Assembly: GCF_007830545.1 (NCBI RefSeq) | Contig: NZ_VLLF01000012.1 | Coordinates: 62,001 to 126,000, forward strand | Source of the DNA: Roseibium hamelinense | GTDB taxonomy: Bacteria > Pseudomonadota > Alphaproteobacteria > Rhizobiales > Stappiaceae | Direction of reading: 5' to 3' | DNA length: 64,000 bases | Shown here: positions 33,971 through 42,398 of the stretch, one piece after another | Layout of the letters: the number at the start of each line of letters is the position of its first letter | How positions within the stretch are numbered: the stretch's first letter is position 1 | The notes under the pieces: model-generated | The model's input: only the letters and a program-made list of their open reading frames with translations | Database searches by the model: none | Told to the model about the DNA's origin: nothing | Program-made: the position numbers and the translations under genes

Positions 33971-35191
33971 TCAAGACACCGAACGCAGCCGCGGATGTTC
34001 CGGATCGCGCTCCACGCCCTCGGCAATGTCCTTTGTCCAGGCAGAAACAGCCGGGACACGGCTGCGATCGACGCGGTAGGCGAATTTCTTCGCCACATCG
34101 ACAACCTCGGACAACAGCCCTTCTTCAAGTGTAGTTGGATTGAGCCCCAGATCGAGGAACTGCTTGTTTTCCACCACCAGATCGTTTTCCGGAGCTTCTT
34201 TGCGCGGATTGGGCAGCCAGGCGATTTTCGCGCCGGTCATTTTCGAAATCATCTCGGCCAGATCGCGGACCCGGTGGGTCTCGGTCATCTGATTGAAGAC
34301 TTTCACCCGGTCGCCGCGTTTCGGAGCAGATTTCAGCGCCAATTCGATGCACCGCACCGAATCTTGAATATGGATGAATGCGCGGGTCTGACCGCCGGTG
34401 CCATGTACTGTCAGCGGATAGTCAATTGCCGCCTGGATCAAAAACCGGTTGAGCACCGTTCCATAGTCACCATCATAATCGAACCGGTTGATCAACTGGT
34501 CATGGCGCCGGGTCTGATCTGTGTGCGTGCCCCAGACAATTCCCTGGTGGAGATCCGTGATCCGCAGCGCGTCATTCTTGGCATAGAACTGGAACAGCAG
34601 CTGATCCAGGCACTTCGTCATATGGTAGATGGATCCCGGATTGGCAGGATACAAAATTTCCTGCCGCACGGTTTCTCCGGCCATAGTATCGATGCCGACA
34701 TTGAGATAACCTTCAGGAATGGCCGCACCAACGGTTGAGTAGCCATAGACACCCATGGTGCCCAAATGCACCAAATGGGCATCCAAATCGAGCTCGACCA
34801 TTGCGTTCAGCAGGTGGTGAGTGCCGTTTACGTTGTTATTGACCGTGTAATTCTTGTGCTGATCCGATTTCATCGAATACGGCGCGGCCCGCTGTTCCGC
34901 AAAATGGATGATCGCGTCGGGGCGGTTCGCCGACAGCCAGTTCTTGAAAACCTGATAGTCCTCAGCGATGTCAATCAGGTGGAAATGGATCGTGTTGCCG
35001 GTTTCCTGCTTCCAGATGCGTGTCCGCTCCTGGATGGAATCCATCGGCGTCAGGGATTGCACACCCAATTCCGCATCGATCCAGCGCCGGCTGAGGTTGT
35101 CGATAATGTGAACCTCATGACCAAGATCCGACAAGTGCAAGGATGTTGGCCAGCCAACAAACCCGTCTCCGCCCAAAACAGCGATTTTCAC
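33971..35191 (-). CDS. sqdB: UDP-sulfoquinovose synthase SqdB
   Basis: A 406-residue enzyme that converts UDP-glucose and sulfite to UDP-sulfoquinovose, the headgroup donor of sulfolipid. It shows IAVLGGDGFVGWPTSLHL at the start, then DNLSRRWIDAELG and the stretch SLTPMDSIQERTRIWK, all hallmarks of SQD1/SqdB. The Tyr/Lys pair appears in IYHMTKCLDQLLF. The start is a GTG at 35191 with GGAGAG seven bases upstream. It heads the operon sqdB-sqdD-sqdC; sqdA, an acyltransferase in some species, is not in the window. Confidence 0.93.
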   Translation of the reverse strand: MKIAVLGGDGFVGWPTSLHLSDLGHEVHIIDNLSRRWIDAELGVQSLTPMDSIQERTRIWKQETGNTIHFHLIDIAEDYQVFKNWLSANRPDAIIHFAEQRAAPYSMKSDQHKNYTVNNNVNGTHHLLNAMVELDLDAHLVHLGTMGVYGYSTVGAAIPEGYLNVGIDTMAGETVRQEILYPANPGSIYHMTKCLDQLLFQFYAKNDALRITDLHQGIVWGTHTDQTRRHDQLINRFDYDGDYGTVLNRFLIQAAIDYPLTVHGTGGQTRAFIHIQDSVRCIELALKSAPKRGDRVKVFNQMTETHRVRDLAEMISKMTGAKIAWLPNPRKEAPENDLVVENKQFLDLGLNPTTLEEGLLSEVVDVAKKFAYRVDRSRVPAVSAWTKDIAEGVERDPEHPRLRSVS

Positions 35192-35336
35192 TGCAATCTC
35201 TCCATCGCTTCGGCACGGAACTGAACGCCGCGCCACCAGATTGATTTAGTCGTCGAAGGAGAGTTGCATCCGAAAAGCGTGACAGTTTCAAGACTTGAAA
35301 TGCAATTGATACAGGAGAAACGATCTAAGTGTCCGC

Positions 35337-35621
35337 TCAGACCGTTTCCCGAACCTCAAAAGATCCATAAACAAGAGGCACTTCATCGATCACCTTGACC
35401 TCTTGAACCAGAGCATTCGGAGGCCCTTCCCGAGCCGCGATCAAAAGCGCCTTCACGGTGGCACTCGGCCCGCTCAATACCGCTTCAACAGCTCCATCGC
35501 TCAAGTTGCGAGCCCAGCCGGAAAGACCGAGCGAAGAAGCCCGCTTCGCAAGCCACTTTCGATAGCCAACGCCCTGCACGCGGCCCATGACCATTATGTG
35601 GACAGCTCTTTCTTCTGCCAT
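35337..35621 (-). CDS. acyP: Acylphosphatase
   Basis: A 94-residue enzyme that hydrolyses acyl phosphates. The phosphate-binding loop MGRVQGVGYR with its Arg lies at residues 12-21, and the catalytic Asn is in SGWARNLSDG near 39. The family length is exact. The gene sits between sqdB and a HAD phosphatase on the same strand. Confidence 0.95.
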   Translation of the reverse strand: MAEERAVHIMVMGRVQGVGYRKWLAKRASSLGLSGWARNLSDGAVEAVLSGPSATVKALLIAAREGPPNALVQEVKVIDEVPLVYGSFEVRETV

Positions 35622-35689
35622 AGGCCGCTCCTCACGACCGGGACCCCGCCGTCCCGATCTGGGGTGATTCTGTTCGCAATTCTAACGTC

Positions 35690-36343
35690 TCACGCAACGT
35701 TAGAAAACCAGTCTAAAATGTCTTTGGGGCGTTTCGCCAAAAGCGCCGGCTGCTCCCCCAAAAGCTCCTCATGACTTCCGTAGCCCCAGCCCACTCCGAT
35801 GCCTGCGACCCCGTTCGCATGCGCGCCGACCAGATCGTGTCTCCGATCACCTACCATCACACACGAGGACGCCTTGGCCGCTTCCGACTCCAGGACATAC
35901 GCGATGAGATCCGACTTGTCGGACCGCGTACCGTCAAGCTCCGACCCATAAACGGTTTTGAAAAACGGCATGAGCCCGGCGTGAGCAACGATCTTGCCTG
36001 CATAGGCGTGCGGTTTGGATGTGACCACACACAAGGTCTTGCCCCGCTGCTTGAGGTTCTGGGCAAGCGCCGAAACACCCTCGATCAAGGTGTATTCATA
36101 AAGCCCGTTCACCGTAAACCGTTCGCGGTAGTAAGCCACCGCTGCGTCCTGAACGGACCGGTCCGTGGTCTGCAGCAACACCTCAAAACTGCCCCATAGC
36201 GGCGGTCCAATGCACCAACGCAGGTCTTCCGCAGGAGGCACATCAGCACCCATCCGCTCAAGAGCATGCTGGATTGATCTCGTGATCCCGACAAACGGAT
36301 CGATTAACGTCCCGTCGAGATCAAAAAACACGTGCGTGAACAT
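35690..36343 (-). CDS. HAD-family phosphatase (phosphoglycolate phosphatase-like)
   Basis: A 217-residue HAD hydrolase. Motif I is FFDLDGTLIDP (residues 7-17); motif II is the Thr/Ser in LCVVTSKPHAYAGK near 107; motif III/IV is SSCVMVGDRRHDLVGAHANG near 165. The helical cap type resembles phosphoglycolate phosphatases and bacterial 5'-nucleotidases. It is the first gene of a pair with acylphosphatase (68 bases apart). Confidence 0.88.
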   Translation of the reverse strand: MFTHVFFDLDGTLIDPFVGITRSIQHALERMGADVPPAEDLRWCIGPPLWGSFEVLLQTTDRSVQDAAVAYYRERFTVNGLYEYTLIEGVSALAQNLKQRGKTLCVVTSKPHAYAGKIVAHAGLMPFFKTVYGSELDGTRSDKSDLIAYVLESEAAKASSCVMVGDRRHDLVGAHANGVAGIGVGWGYGSHEELLGEQPALLAKRPKDILDWFSNVA

Positions 36344-36470
36344 CGGCCCAGCCTCGAGTACATCCTGTGCTGGAAAGCGCTATCAAGTTTAAGCCTTGCA
36401 ATCCATCACAATATGATATTTAAAGGTTGTATATATTATATATATATACTTTAAGTTTATATTTTCTATC

Positions 36471-36513
36471 CTGTTGTTGCCCCTTGCCTTCAATTGGCAA
36501 AGAGCAACAACAG
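36471..36513 (+). promoter_or_regulatory. Two-tier leader hairpin before the secreted hydrolase gene
   Basis: CTGTTGTTGC (36471-36480) and GCAACAACAG (36504-36513) pair perfectly. Inside, after a 3x3 internal loop, TTGCC (36484-36488) pairs with GGCAA (36496-36500) around a seven-base loop. The outer stem ends where the ribosome-binding site GGAGAG begins (36513-36518), nine bases before the ATG. An AT-alternating run (36430-36449) lies just upstream and may hold the -10 region. Confidence 0.6.
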
Positions 36514-36522
36514 GAGAGCATC

Positions 36523-37404
36523 ATGACAAAACACCATAATTTCGCCGCCCTGTTCGCGGCAGCCATGACCATATCACCAATTCCCGTTCAAGCTGCCGGC
36601 GGATATTTTGAGGTCGAACCCGGAGTTGATATCTACTACGAGGACCACGGTGCGGGAAAACCTCTGGTTCTGGTCCCCGGCTGGACATTCACCACGGAAG
36701 TTTTCGAGAATCAGATCCCGGCATTTTCGCAAAAACACCGGGTCATCACCTTCGATCCACGAAGCCATGGACGGTCTACCGACACCCTTGAGGGCAACAA
36801 CTATGTCACGCAAGGGGCGGACCTTGTCCGTCTGCTTGAACATCTGGAGGTAAAAAACCCGGTCTTGGTTGGCTGGTCGTTTGGATGTCTGACGACTTGG
36901 GAGTTCATCCGGACCCAGTCGACTTCAGCCGCAGCAGCCCACATGTGTATCGATCTTCCGCCGACCCCCATGACCGGACAGGCCGAAGACTGGGTCGAGG
37001 GCTCAATACCGGATATCTCGAGCCTCTATCACGGGGTCCAGTCGGCCTCCGGTCACCGTGACGTGGTCAACTGGTACGCCGACGAGATCATGATCGAACA
37101 GGACTACACCCCGGAGCTGTCGAAATGGATCATTGACCAGTCGACCAGCTCTCCGCCATGGGCGGCAGCCGCCTATTGGGCTGCCGGCAATTTCAGCGAC
37201 TATATGGACACAGCCAAACAGATCGACCGGGAATTGCCGTCGGCATTTGTGGTCGCAAGCCACTGGGCGGACAAGGCAAAGCCGTATTTGGCCAAACACA
37301 CGCCGAACAGTGCTGTTCACGTATTTGGCGGCCATATGATGTTTTGGGAGTATCCGGACAGGTTCAACGAGGTCCTGGCCGGTCTCATCGCACAGGCTGA
37401 GTAG
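36523..37404 (+). CDS. Exported alpha/beta hydrolase
   Basis: A 293-residue periplasmic or secreted hydrolase. The signal peptide ends near IPVQA at residue 24. The fold is clear: GAGKPLVLVPGWTF (oxyanion region), RVITFDPRSHGRS, the nucleophile Ser in LVGWSFGCLT near residue 127, and the His in VHVFGGHMMFWE near 271. Substrate unknown; esterases, haloperoxidases and dienelactone hydrolases share this pattern. ATG 36523 has CAGGAGAG upstream and gives the signal peptide; an earlier frame from 36427 runs through the leader hairpin. Confidence 0.87.
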   Translation: MTKHHNFAALFAAAMTISPIPVQAAGGYFEVEPGVDIYYEDHGAGKPLVLVPGWTFTTEVFENQIPAFSQKHRVITFDPRSHGRSTDTLEGNNYVTQGADLVRLLEHLEVKNPVLVGWSFGCLTTWEFIRTQSTSAAAAHMCIDLPPTPMTGQAEDWVEGSIPDISSLYHGVQSASGHRDVVNWYADEIMIEQDYTPELSKWIIDQSTSSPPWAAAAYWAAGNFSDYMDTAKQIDRELPSAFVVASHWADKAKPYLAKHTPNSAVHVFGGHMMFWEYPDRFNEVLAGLIAQAE

Positions 37405-37430
37405 ATGCTTGTGGTCCGTTCAAACGCAAA

Positions 37431-37453
37431 CCCCGGGCCTGTTTGGTCCGGGG
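37431..37453. terminator. GC hairpin between the hydrolase and pccA ends
   Basis: CCCCGGGCC pairs with GGTCCGGGG (one G-T pair, five-base loop) between two convergent genes. No T run follows, so its strength is uncertain. Confidence 0.5.
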
Positions 37454-37488
37454 CACCTTTGCAGCCAAGAGATAAAAATCGCCGAGGC

Positions 37489-39501
37489 CTATGAGAATTC
37501 CATGATCACCGCATCGACTGCGAGACTGTCGCCGGCCTGGGCCTTGATGGCTGTGACAGTACAGTCGCGTTCGGCACGCAGCACGTTTTCCATCTTCATG
37601 GCTTCAACGATTGCCAATTGTTCCCCGGCCTTGACCTCCTGGCCTTCTTCCACCGCAATGGACACCACAAGACCAGGCATTGGGCACAACAGCATCTTGG
37701 AGGTGTCCGGCGGCAGCTTTTCGGGCATCAGGGCGTCGAGTTCGGCAACGCGCGGTGTCATAACCTTTGCCACGACCGAGTACCCCTGCCAGTCCAGCCG
37801 GTATCCACCAAGAACGGGCCGGACCTGAACCGTCATCGGCTTGCCGCCAACTGCGCCGGACCACAATAGATCGCCGGGTTTCCAATCCGCTTCAACAGCA
37901 ACGATGGGGCCGTTCTTTACCGCGACGTCGATTTCGATCGGGTGTCCCGGATAGCCTGCAGCCAAGCGGATCGGTAGATAGGTCTTGTCGAGTTTGACGA
38001 CCCAATCCTCGCGAATTGCGCCGCTATGAGGCCGCAAACGGCCTGTCAGATGATCAAGGCGCTCCCTTTGCAGCGCACCCATCGACAATGCGACCGTGCC
38101 CAGCAGCGCATAGGCCTCTTCGCTGGGCTCAGCCGGCGCGAAACCATCCGGATACTCTTCGGCGATAAAGCCGGTCGACAGGTCGCCCGACCGCCAGCGC
38201 GGGTGATTCATCAAGGCTGTCAGGAACGGCACGTTGTGTTGAATGCCGTCGACATAATAGGCATCAAGCGCATCGCTCATCGCGTCGATAGCCTGTTCGC
38301 GTGTCGGCGCATGCGTAATCAGTTTTGAGATCATCGGGTCATAGAACATCGAGATTTCGGAGCCTTCCACAACGCCCGTATCGTTGCGAACCACGACGCC
38401 TTCGACCGAACTTTCTTCGGGAGCGCGATACCGCACCAGGCGGCCGATTGATGGCAGGAAGTTGCGGTACGGGTCCTCGGCATAGATCCGGCTCTCGACC
38501 GACCAGCCGTCAAGTTTCACATCTGCTTGCGAAAGCGAGAGTTTCTCGCCATAGGCAACCCGGATCATCTGCTCGACCAGATCGACCCCGGTGATCATTT
38601 CCGTTACCGGATGCTCCACCTGAAGCCGCGTGTTCATCTCAAGAAAATAGAAGCTCTTGTCCTGGCCGGCGACGAACTCCACCGTACCTGCAGAATCATA
38701 GTCTACAGCCTTGGCAAGCGCGACGGCCTGCTCCCCCATCTTGCGGCGGGTATCCTCATCAAGAAGCGGGGATGGCGCTTCTTCGATGACCTTTTGGTTC
38801 CGCCTTTGGATCGAGCATTCACGTTCTCCGAGATAGATCGCGTTGCCGTGCTTATCGCCAAGGACCTGAATTTCAATATGCCGGGGATTTTCGATGAACT
38901 TTTCAATAAACACGCGGTCGTCGCCGAAAGAGGAGGCCGCTTCAGATTTGGACCGCGTATAACCATCGCGTACTTCCTCATCGTTCCAGGCAATCCGCAT
39001 GCCCTTGCCGCCGCCGCCGGCGGACGCCTTGATCATTACCGGATAACCGATGTCTTGCGCGATCTTTACGGCATCCTCGGATGATTCGATCACCCCCAAA
39101 TGTCCGGGGACAGTGCTGACCTTGGCTTCATTGGCGAATTTCTTTGACTCAATCTTGTCACCCATTGCCTCGATCGCGCGTGGATTGGGCCCGATCCAGA
39201 CAATCCCCTCTTTCGCCAAAGCCTCGGGAAAGCTGGAGCGCTCGGACAAGAAGCCATAGCCGGGGTGGACCGCTTCCGCCCCCGTCTCCTTGCAGGCAGC
39301 AATGATCTTCTCGGCCACCAAATAGGATTCTGCCGCTGTAGCCGGACCAATATGGACGGACTCGTCAGCCATCTCGACATGCAAGGATTCGCGGTCGGCA
39401 TCGGAGTAGACCGCAACTGTCTTTATGCCCATACGTTTCGCGGTCTTGATGACCCGGCATGCAATCTCGCCGCGGTTCGCGATCAGAATCTTTGAAAACA
39501 T
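37489..39501 (-). CDS. pccA: Propionyl-CoA carboxylase alpha subunit (biotin carboxylase/biotin carrier)
   Basis: A 670-residue subunit that carboxylates biotin with ATP and bicarbonate. ILIANRGEIACRVIKTAK opens the biotin carboxylase domain; KASAGGGGKGMRIA is the ATP-grasp loop; the BT linker domain lies at about 460-590; and the biotin Lys is in EAMKMEN near residue 635. The ATG at 39501 has GGGAAGTGG upstream. Together with pccB about 1.2 kb away on the same strand it should make methylmalonyl-CoA from propionyl-CoA, linking odd-chain and branched amino-acid breakdown to the TCA cycle. Acetyl- or methylcrotonyl-CoA specificity cannot be fully excluded. Confidence 0.92.
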   Translation of the reverse strand: MFSKILIANRGEIACRVIKTAKRMGIKTVAVYSDADRESLHVEMADESVHIGPATAAESYLVAEKIIAACKETGAEAVHPGYGFLSERSSFPEALAKEGIVWIGPNPRAIEAMGDKIESKKFANEAKVSTVPGHLGVIESSEDAVKIAQDIGYPVMIKASAGGGGKGMRIAWNDEEVRDGYTRSKSEAASSFGDDRVFIEKFIENPRHIEIQVLGDKHGNAIYLGERECSIQRRNQKVIEEAPSPLLDEDTRRKMGEQAVALAKAVDYDSAGTVEFVAGQDKSFYFLEMNTRLQVEHPVTEMITGVDLVEQMIRVAYGEKLSLSQADVKLDGWSVESRIYAEDPYRNFLPSIGRLVRYRAPEESSVEGVVVRNDTGVVEGSEISMFYDPMISKLITHAPTREQAIDAMSDALDAYYVDGIQHNVPFLTALMNHPRWRSGDLSTGFIAEEYPDGFAPAEPSEEAYALLGTVALSMGALQRERLDHLTGRLRPHSGAIREDWVVKLDKTYLPIRLAAGYPGHPIEIDVAVKNGPIVAVEADWKPGDLLWSGAVGGKPMTVQVRPVLGGYRLDWQGYSVVAKVMTPRVAELDALMPEKLPPDTSKMLLCPMPGLVVSIAVEEGQEVKAGEQLAIVEAMKMENVLRAERDCTVTAIKAQAGDSLAVDAVIMEFS

Positions 39502-39727
39502 CCACTTCCCATCCGCACAAATATTGTTTGTCGAGTTGTAGGCGGTGGCTGGCGCAGGCGCAATATAGCCAAAGGATGACAACCTAACGTCTGGTCCGTG
39601 ATGTCACGAACGTAAACTCATGGCTAAGCCCCGGATCGCGTACAACACTTTAGGAATACCGAAATATTTATTTAAGATATCTACGTATAATTGACCGGTG
39701 TATTTGATCTTATCCAACGGTGACGGG

Positions 39728-40192
39728 ATGTTGCGTCGGTTTGCGGCCTTTATGGTTTGTTTTGCAATTCTGTGTGCGCCCGCCTTGTCCGTTGATGTCA
39801 AGTCCTGGCGCAGCAGCACCGTGGATGGCTTCACCAAATTCTGGGTAGACAACCATGATGGAGCCAAATTCATCATTTGGTGCCATCCGAGCCGGCCAGT
39901 TTCCGGCACGCTGGTCGATATTCACATCGACGGGCAGCGGGCGCCGGCAAACAGCCGCGTGCGCATTATTGTCGACAAGGACATGGTACAGCTGCCCGCC
40001 GACAGCCGCGGCTACATACTGACCGACACAGCCACTGGAGCTGACAGTTTCAGGATCCTGTGGCACGAGCTGCGATCCTCCTTCGGCCTTGCGGTGAAAT
40101 TCAAGGACGAGCGTTATGCGAGTTTTTCGCTGAACGGCGCCAAGGATGCGCTGCCCGGCATTGCATGCCCGGCAGACTTTGACAAGCAGTAG
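39728..40192 (+). CDS. Exported protein of unknown function (154 aa)
   Basis: A 154-residue protein with a signal peptide (MLRRFAAFMVCFAILCAPALS). The mature part looks like a small beta-rich periplasmic domain: SWRSSTVDGFTKFWVDN, KFIIWCHPSRPVSG, GTLVDIHIDGQ and YASFSLNGAKDAL. It resembles the invasion-associated-locus style of small exported proteins in general shape only; I do not recognise the family. It lies between pccA and pccB on the opposite strand. Confidence 0.65.
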   Translation: MLRRFAAFMVCFAILCAPALSVDVKSWRSSTVDGFTKFWVDNHDGAKFIIWCHPSRPVSGTLVDIHIDGQRAPANSRVRIIVDKDMVQLPADSRGYILTDTATGADSFRILWHELRSSFGLAVKFKDERYASFSLNGAKDALPGIACPADFDKQ

Positions 40193-40273
40193 GTCTGCGG
40201 TTTTCCTGTTCGTCATCTTGCTGCCGGAAATCCGGCAGATACTTGATCAGGCTGACAGACCGGAGACCAAGAC

Positions 40274-40600
40274 ATGACTTTTTTCAAAAGGAGCAGTGTT
40301 GCCAAGACGGTTCTTGCCATTGCCGCGTTGTCCGCAAGCGCCACAACCGTGCTCGCACGGCCGGATCTTCGGCAAATGACCTGCGCCCAGGCCCAGCAAA
40401 TGGTGCGCCAACAGGGCGCTGTGGTGTTCACCACCGGGCAGTATACCTACTCCCAGTTTGTTTCGAACCTGAGCTACTGTGATCCGCGTCAGCAACTTTT
40501 CCGGCAATACGGTCCGACAAAAGACAATCCCAGGTGTCCGGTTGCTTTCAAATGCGAAGAGCCGCTTTTTGAAAGCAATTTGTTCAACCGCTGGAACTGA
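40274..40600 (+). CDS. Small exported Cys-containing protein (108 aa)
   Basis: A 108-residue protein with a signal peptide ending near VLA at residue 28. The mature part has four cysteines (MTCAQAQ, SYCDPRQ, PRCPVAFKCEE), likely two disulfides. The pattern TCAQAQQMVRQQGAVVF followed by QYTYSQFVSN occurs in small exported proteins of Hyphomicrobiales as I recall, function unknown. It follows the 154-residue exported gene after 81 bases and may be co-transcribed. Confidence 0.72.
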   Translation: MTFFKRSSVAKTVLAIAALSASATTVLARPDLRQMTCAQAQQMVRQQGAVVFTTGQYTYSQFVSNLSYCDPRQQLFRQYGPTKDNPRCPVAFKCEEPLFESNLFNRWN

Positions 40601-40615
40601 ACGATCCGCCGGGAC

Positions 40616-40642
40616 AAAAAAGCCCGGCACACAGGCCGGGCT
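40616..40642 (-). terminator. Terminator of pccB
   Basis: AGCCCGGC (40621-40628) pairs with GCCGGGCT (40635-40642) around a six-base loop; on the minus strand a T run continues to 40616. It follows the pccB stop by 24 bases. Confidence 0.85.
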
Positions 40643-40666
40643 GTCGGTTTGATTTTCCTCACCCCG

Positions 40667-42199
40667 CTACAGCGGGATGTTGTCGTGCTTTTTCCACGGC
40701 ATCTCTTCTTCTTTCGAGCGCAAAAGCGCCAAGGCTCTTGATACCCGCTTTCGCGTCGAATGCGGCATGATCACTTCGTCAATATAGCCACGCTCTGCCG
40801 CCACGAAGGGGTTTGCAAACCGGTCTTCATAATCCTTGGTCCGTTTTGCGATCTTCTGCGGGTCACCCAGCTCGGACCGGTACAGGATCTCCGTAGCCCC
40901 CTTAGCACCCATGACGGCGATTTCCGCCGTCGGCCATGCGTAATTGATGTCGCCGCGGATGTGTTTGGAGCTCATCACGTCATAGGCTCCACCATAGGCT
41001 TTCCGTGTAATGACTGTGACCTTGGGAACGGTGGCCTCGGTGAAGGCGAACAGCAGTTTTGCGCCATGCTTGATCAGACCGCCATATTCCTGAGCGGTAC
41101 CTGGCAGGAACCCTGGAACATCCACAAAGGTCACAATCGGAATGTTGAAGCAATCGCAGAAGCGAACAAAACGGGCGGCCTTGCGGCTCGCATCCGAATC
41201 GAGAACCCCGGCAAGGACCATTGGCTGGTTGGCCACGATGCCAACGGTGCGTCCTTCCATCCGCGCAAAACCGGTGATGATATTGGCGGCGAAGCTGGGC
41301 TGAAGCTCGTAAAAGTCGCCTTCATCGACCGTCTTTTGAATCAGCTCCTTCATATCGTAGGGCTTGTTCGGATTGTCCGGGATCAAGGTATCCAAGCTGT
41401 CATCCAACCGGTCAACGTCATCCTGCGAGGAGATTTCCGGAAGATCTGCCTGGTTGTTTGCCGGCAGGAAGTCGATCAGCCGCCGCATCTCTTGAAGGGC
41501 TTCGACATCATTGTCGAAAGCACCATCTGCAATTGAGGACTTTGTCGTGTGGATCGAGGCACCACCGAGCTGTTCCGCCGTCACGGTTTCGTTCGTCACG
41601 GTTTTCACGACATCCGGGCCGGTGACGAACATGTAGGACGTGTCGCGAACCATGAAAATAAAGTCTGTCATGGCCGGGGAATAGACATCGCCACCGGCGC
41701 ATGGTCCCATGATCAGGGAAATTTGCGGAATGACGCCCGACGCAAGCACATTGCGGGTGAACACCTCACCATATCCGCCCAGCGCGGCAACACCCTCTTG
41801 AATCCGCGCGCCGCCCGCATCGAAAAGCCCGATAATCGGCGCTCGGTTGCGCAATGCCATATCCTGTATTTTGATCATCTTTTCCGCATGGGTCTCCGAC
41901 AGCGACCCGCCGAACACGGTAAAGTCCTTCGAAAACACGTAGATCGTGCGGCCGTTGACCGTTCCCCAGCCCGTGACGACACCATCGCCCGGAATATGCT
42001 GTTCATCCATGCCAAAATCGGTACAGCGATGCTTCTTGAACATGTCGAACTCTTCAAAAGAGCCCTCGTCCAGAAGGATTTCGATCCGCTCGCGCGCGGT
42101 CAGCTTGCCGCGGTTATGCTGCGCTTCGATCCGCCGCTCGCCTCCGCCCAGCCGTGCCGTTTCACGCCGGGTTTCAAGTTCGGCAAGGATTTCCTTCAT
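40667..42199 (-). CDS. pccB: Propionyl-CoA carboxylase beta subunit (carboxyltransferase)
   Basis: A 510-residue carboxyltransferase that moves CO2 from biotin to propionyl-CoA. It shows [20 protein letters not shown] near the start, [32 protein letters not shown] for the acyl-CoA site, and [19 protein letters not shown] near residue 405. The ATG at 42199 ([13 protein letters not shown]) has GGAGG upstream; a longer frame to 42379 adds 60 unrelated residues. It works with the alpha subunit encoded at 37489. Confidence 0.94.
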   Translation of the reverse strand: MKEILAELETRRETARLGGGERRIEAQHNRGKLTARERIEILLDEGSFEEFDMFKKHRCTDFGMDEQHIPGDGVVTGWGTVNGRTIYVFSKDFTVFGGSLSETHAEKMIKIQDMALRNRAPIIGLFDAGGARIQEGVAALGGYGEVFTRNVLASGVIPQISLIMGPCAGGDVYSPAMTDFIFMVRDTSYMFVTGPDVVKTVTNETVTAEQLGGASIHTTKSSIADGAFDNDVEALQEMRRLIDFLPANNQADLPEISSQDDVDRLDDSLDTLIPDNPNKPYDMKELIQKTVDEGDFYELQPSFAANIITGFARMEGRTVGIVANQPMVLAGVLDSDASRKAARFVRFCDCFNIPIVTFVDVPGFLPGTAQEYGGLIKHGAKLLFAFTEATVPKVTVITRKAYGGAYDVMSSKHIRGDINYAWPTAEIAVMGAKGATEILYRSELGDPQKIAKRTKDYEDRFANPFVAAERGYIDEVIMPHSTRKRVSRALALLRSKEEEMPWKKHDNIPL

Positions 42200-42398
42200 G
42201 GGTGCCTCCGCTAGATAATTCCGCTGTGGTCGTAGCATGAGGCTTTGGCGAGTCAAAGTCAGCACAATGGCGAACATCAGCCTGCGCTGCATGGAACTGC
42301 CCAAGAAACAGGCAAGACCGCCTGTACTATGCGCTTCAGTTGCAAATTGGTTTTTGTCATGCTTCGATCGGACAACCAAGCAAACGCAAGGGGAGGTT

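Noticed and set aside
39604..39909. A 101-codon minus-strand frame overlapping the exported protein between pccA and pccB
   Set aside because: No ribosome-binding site or domain; the plus-strand frame has a clean signal peptide and is the better gene.
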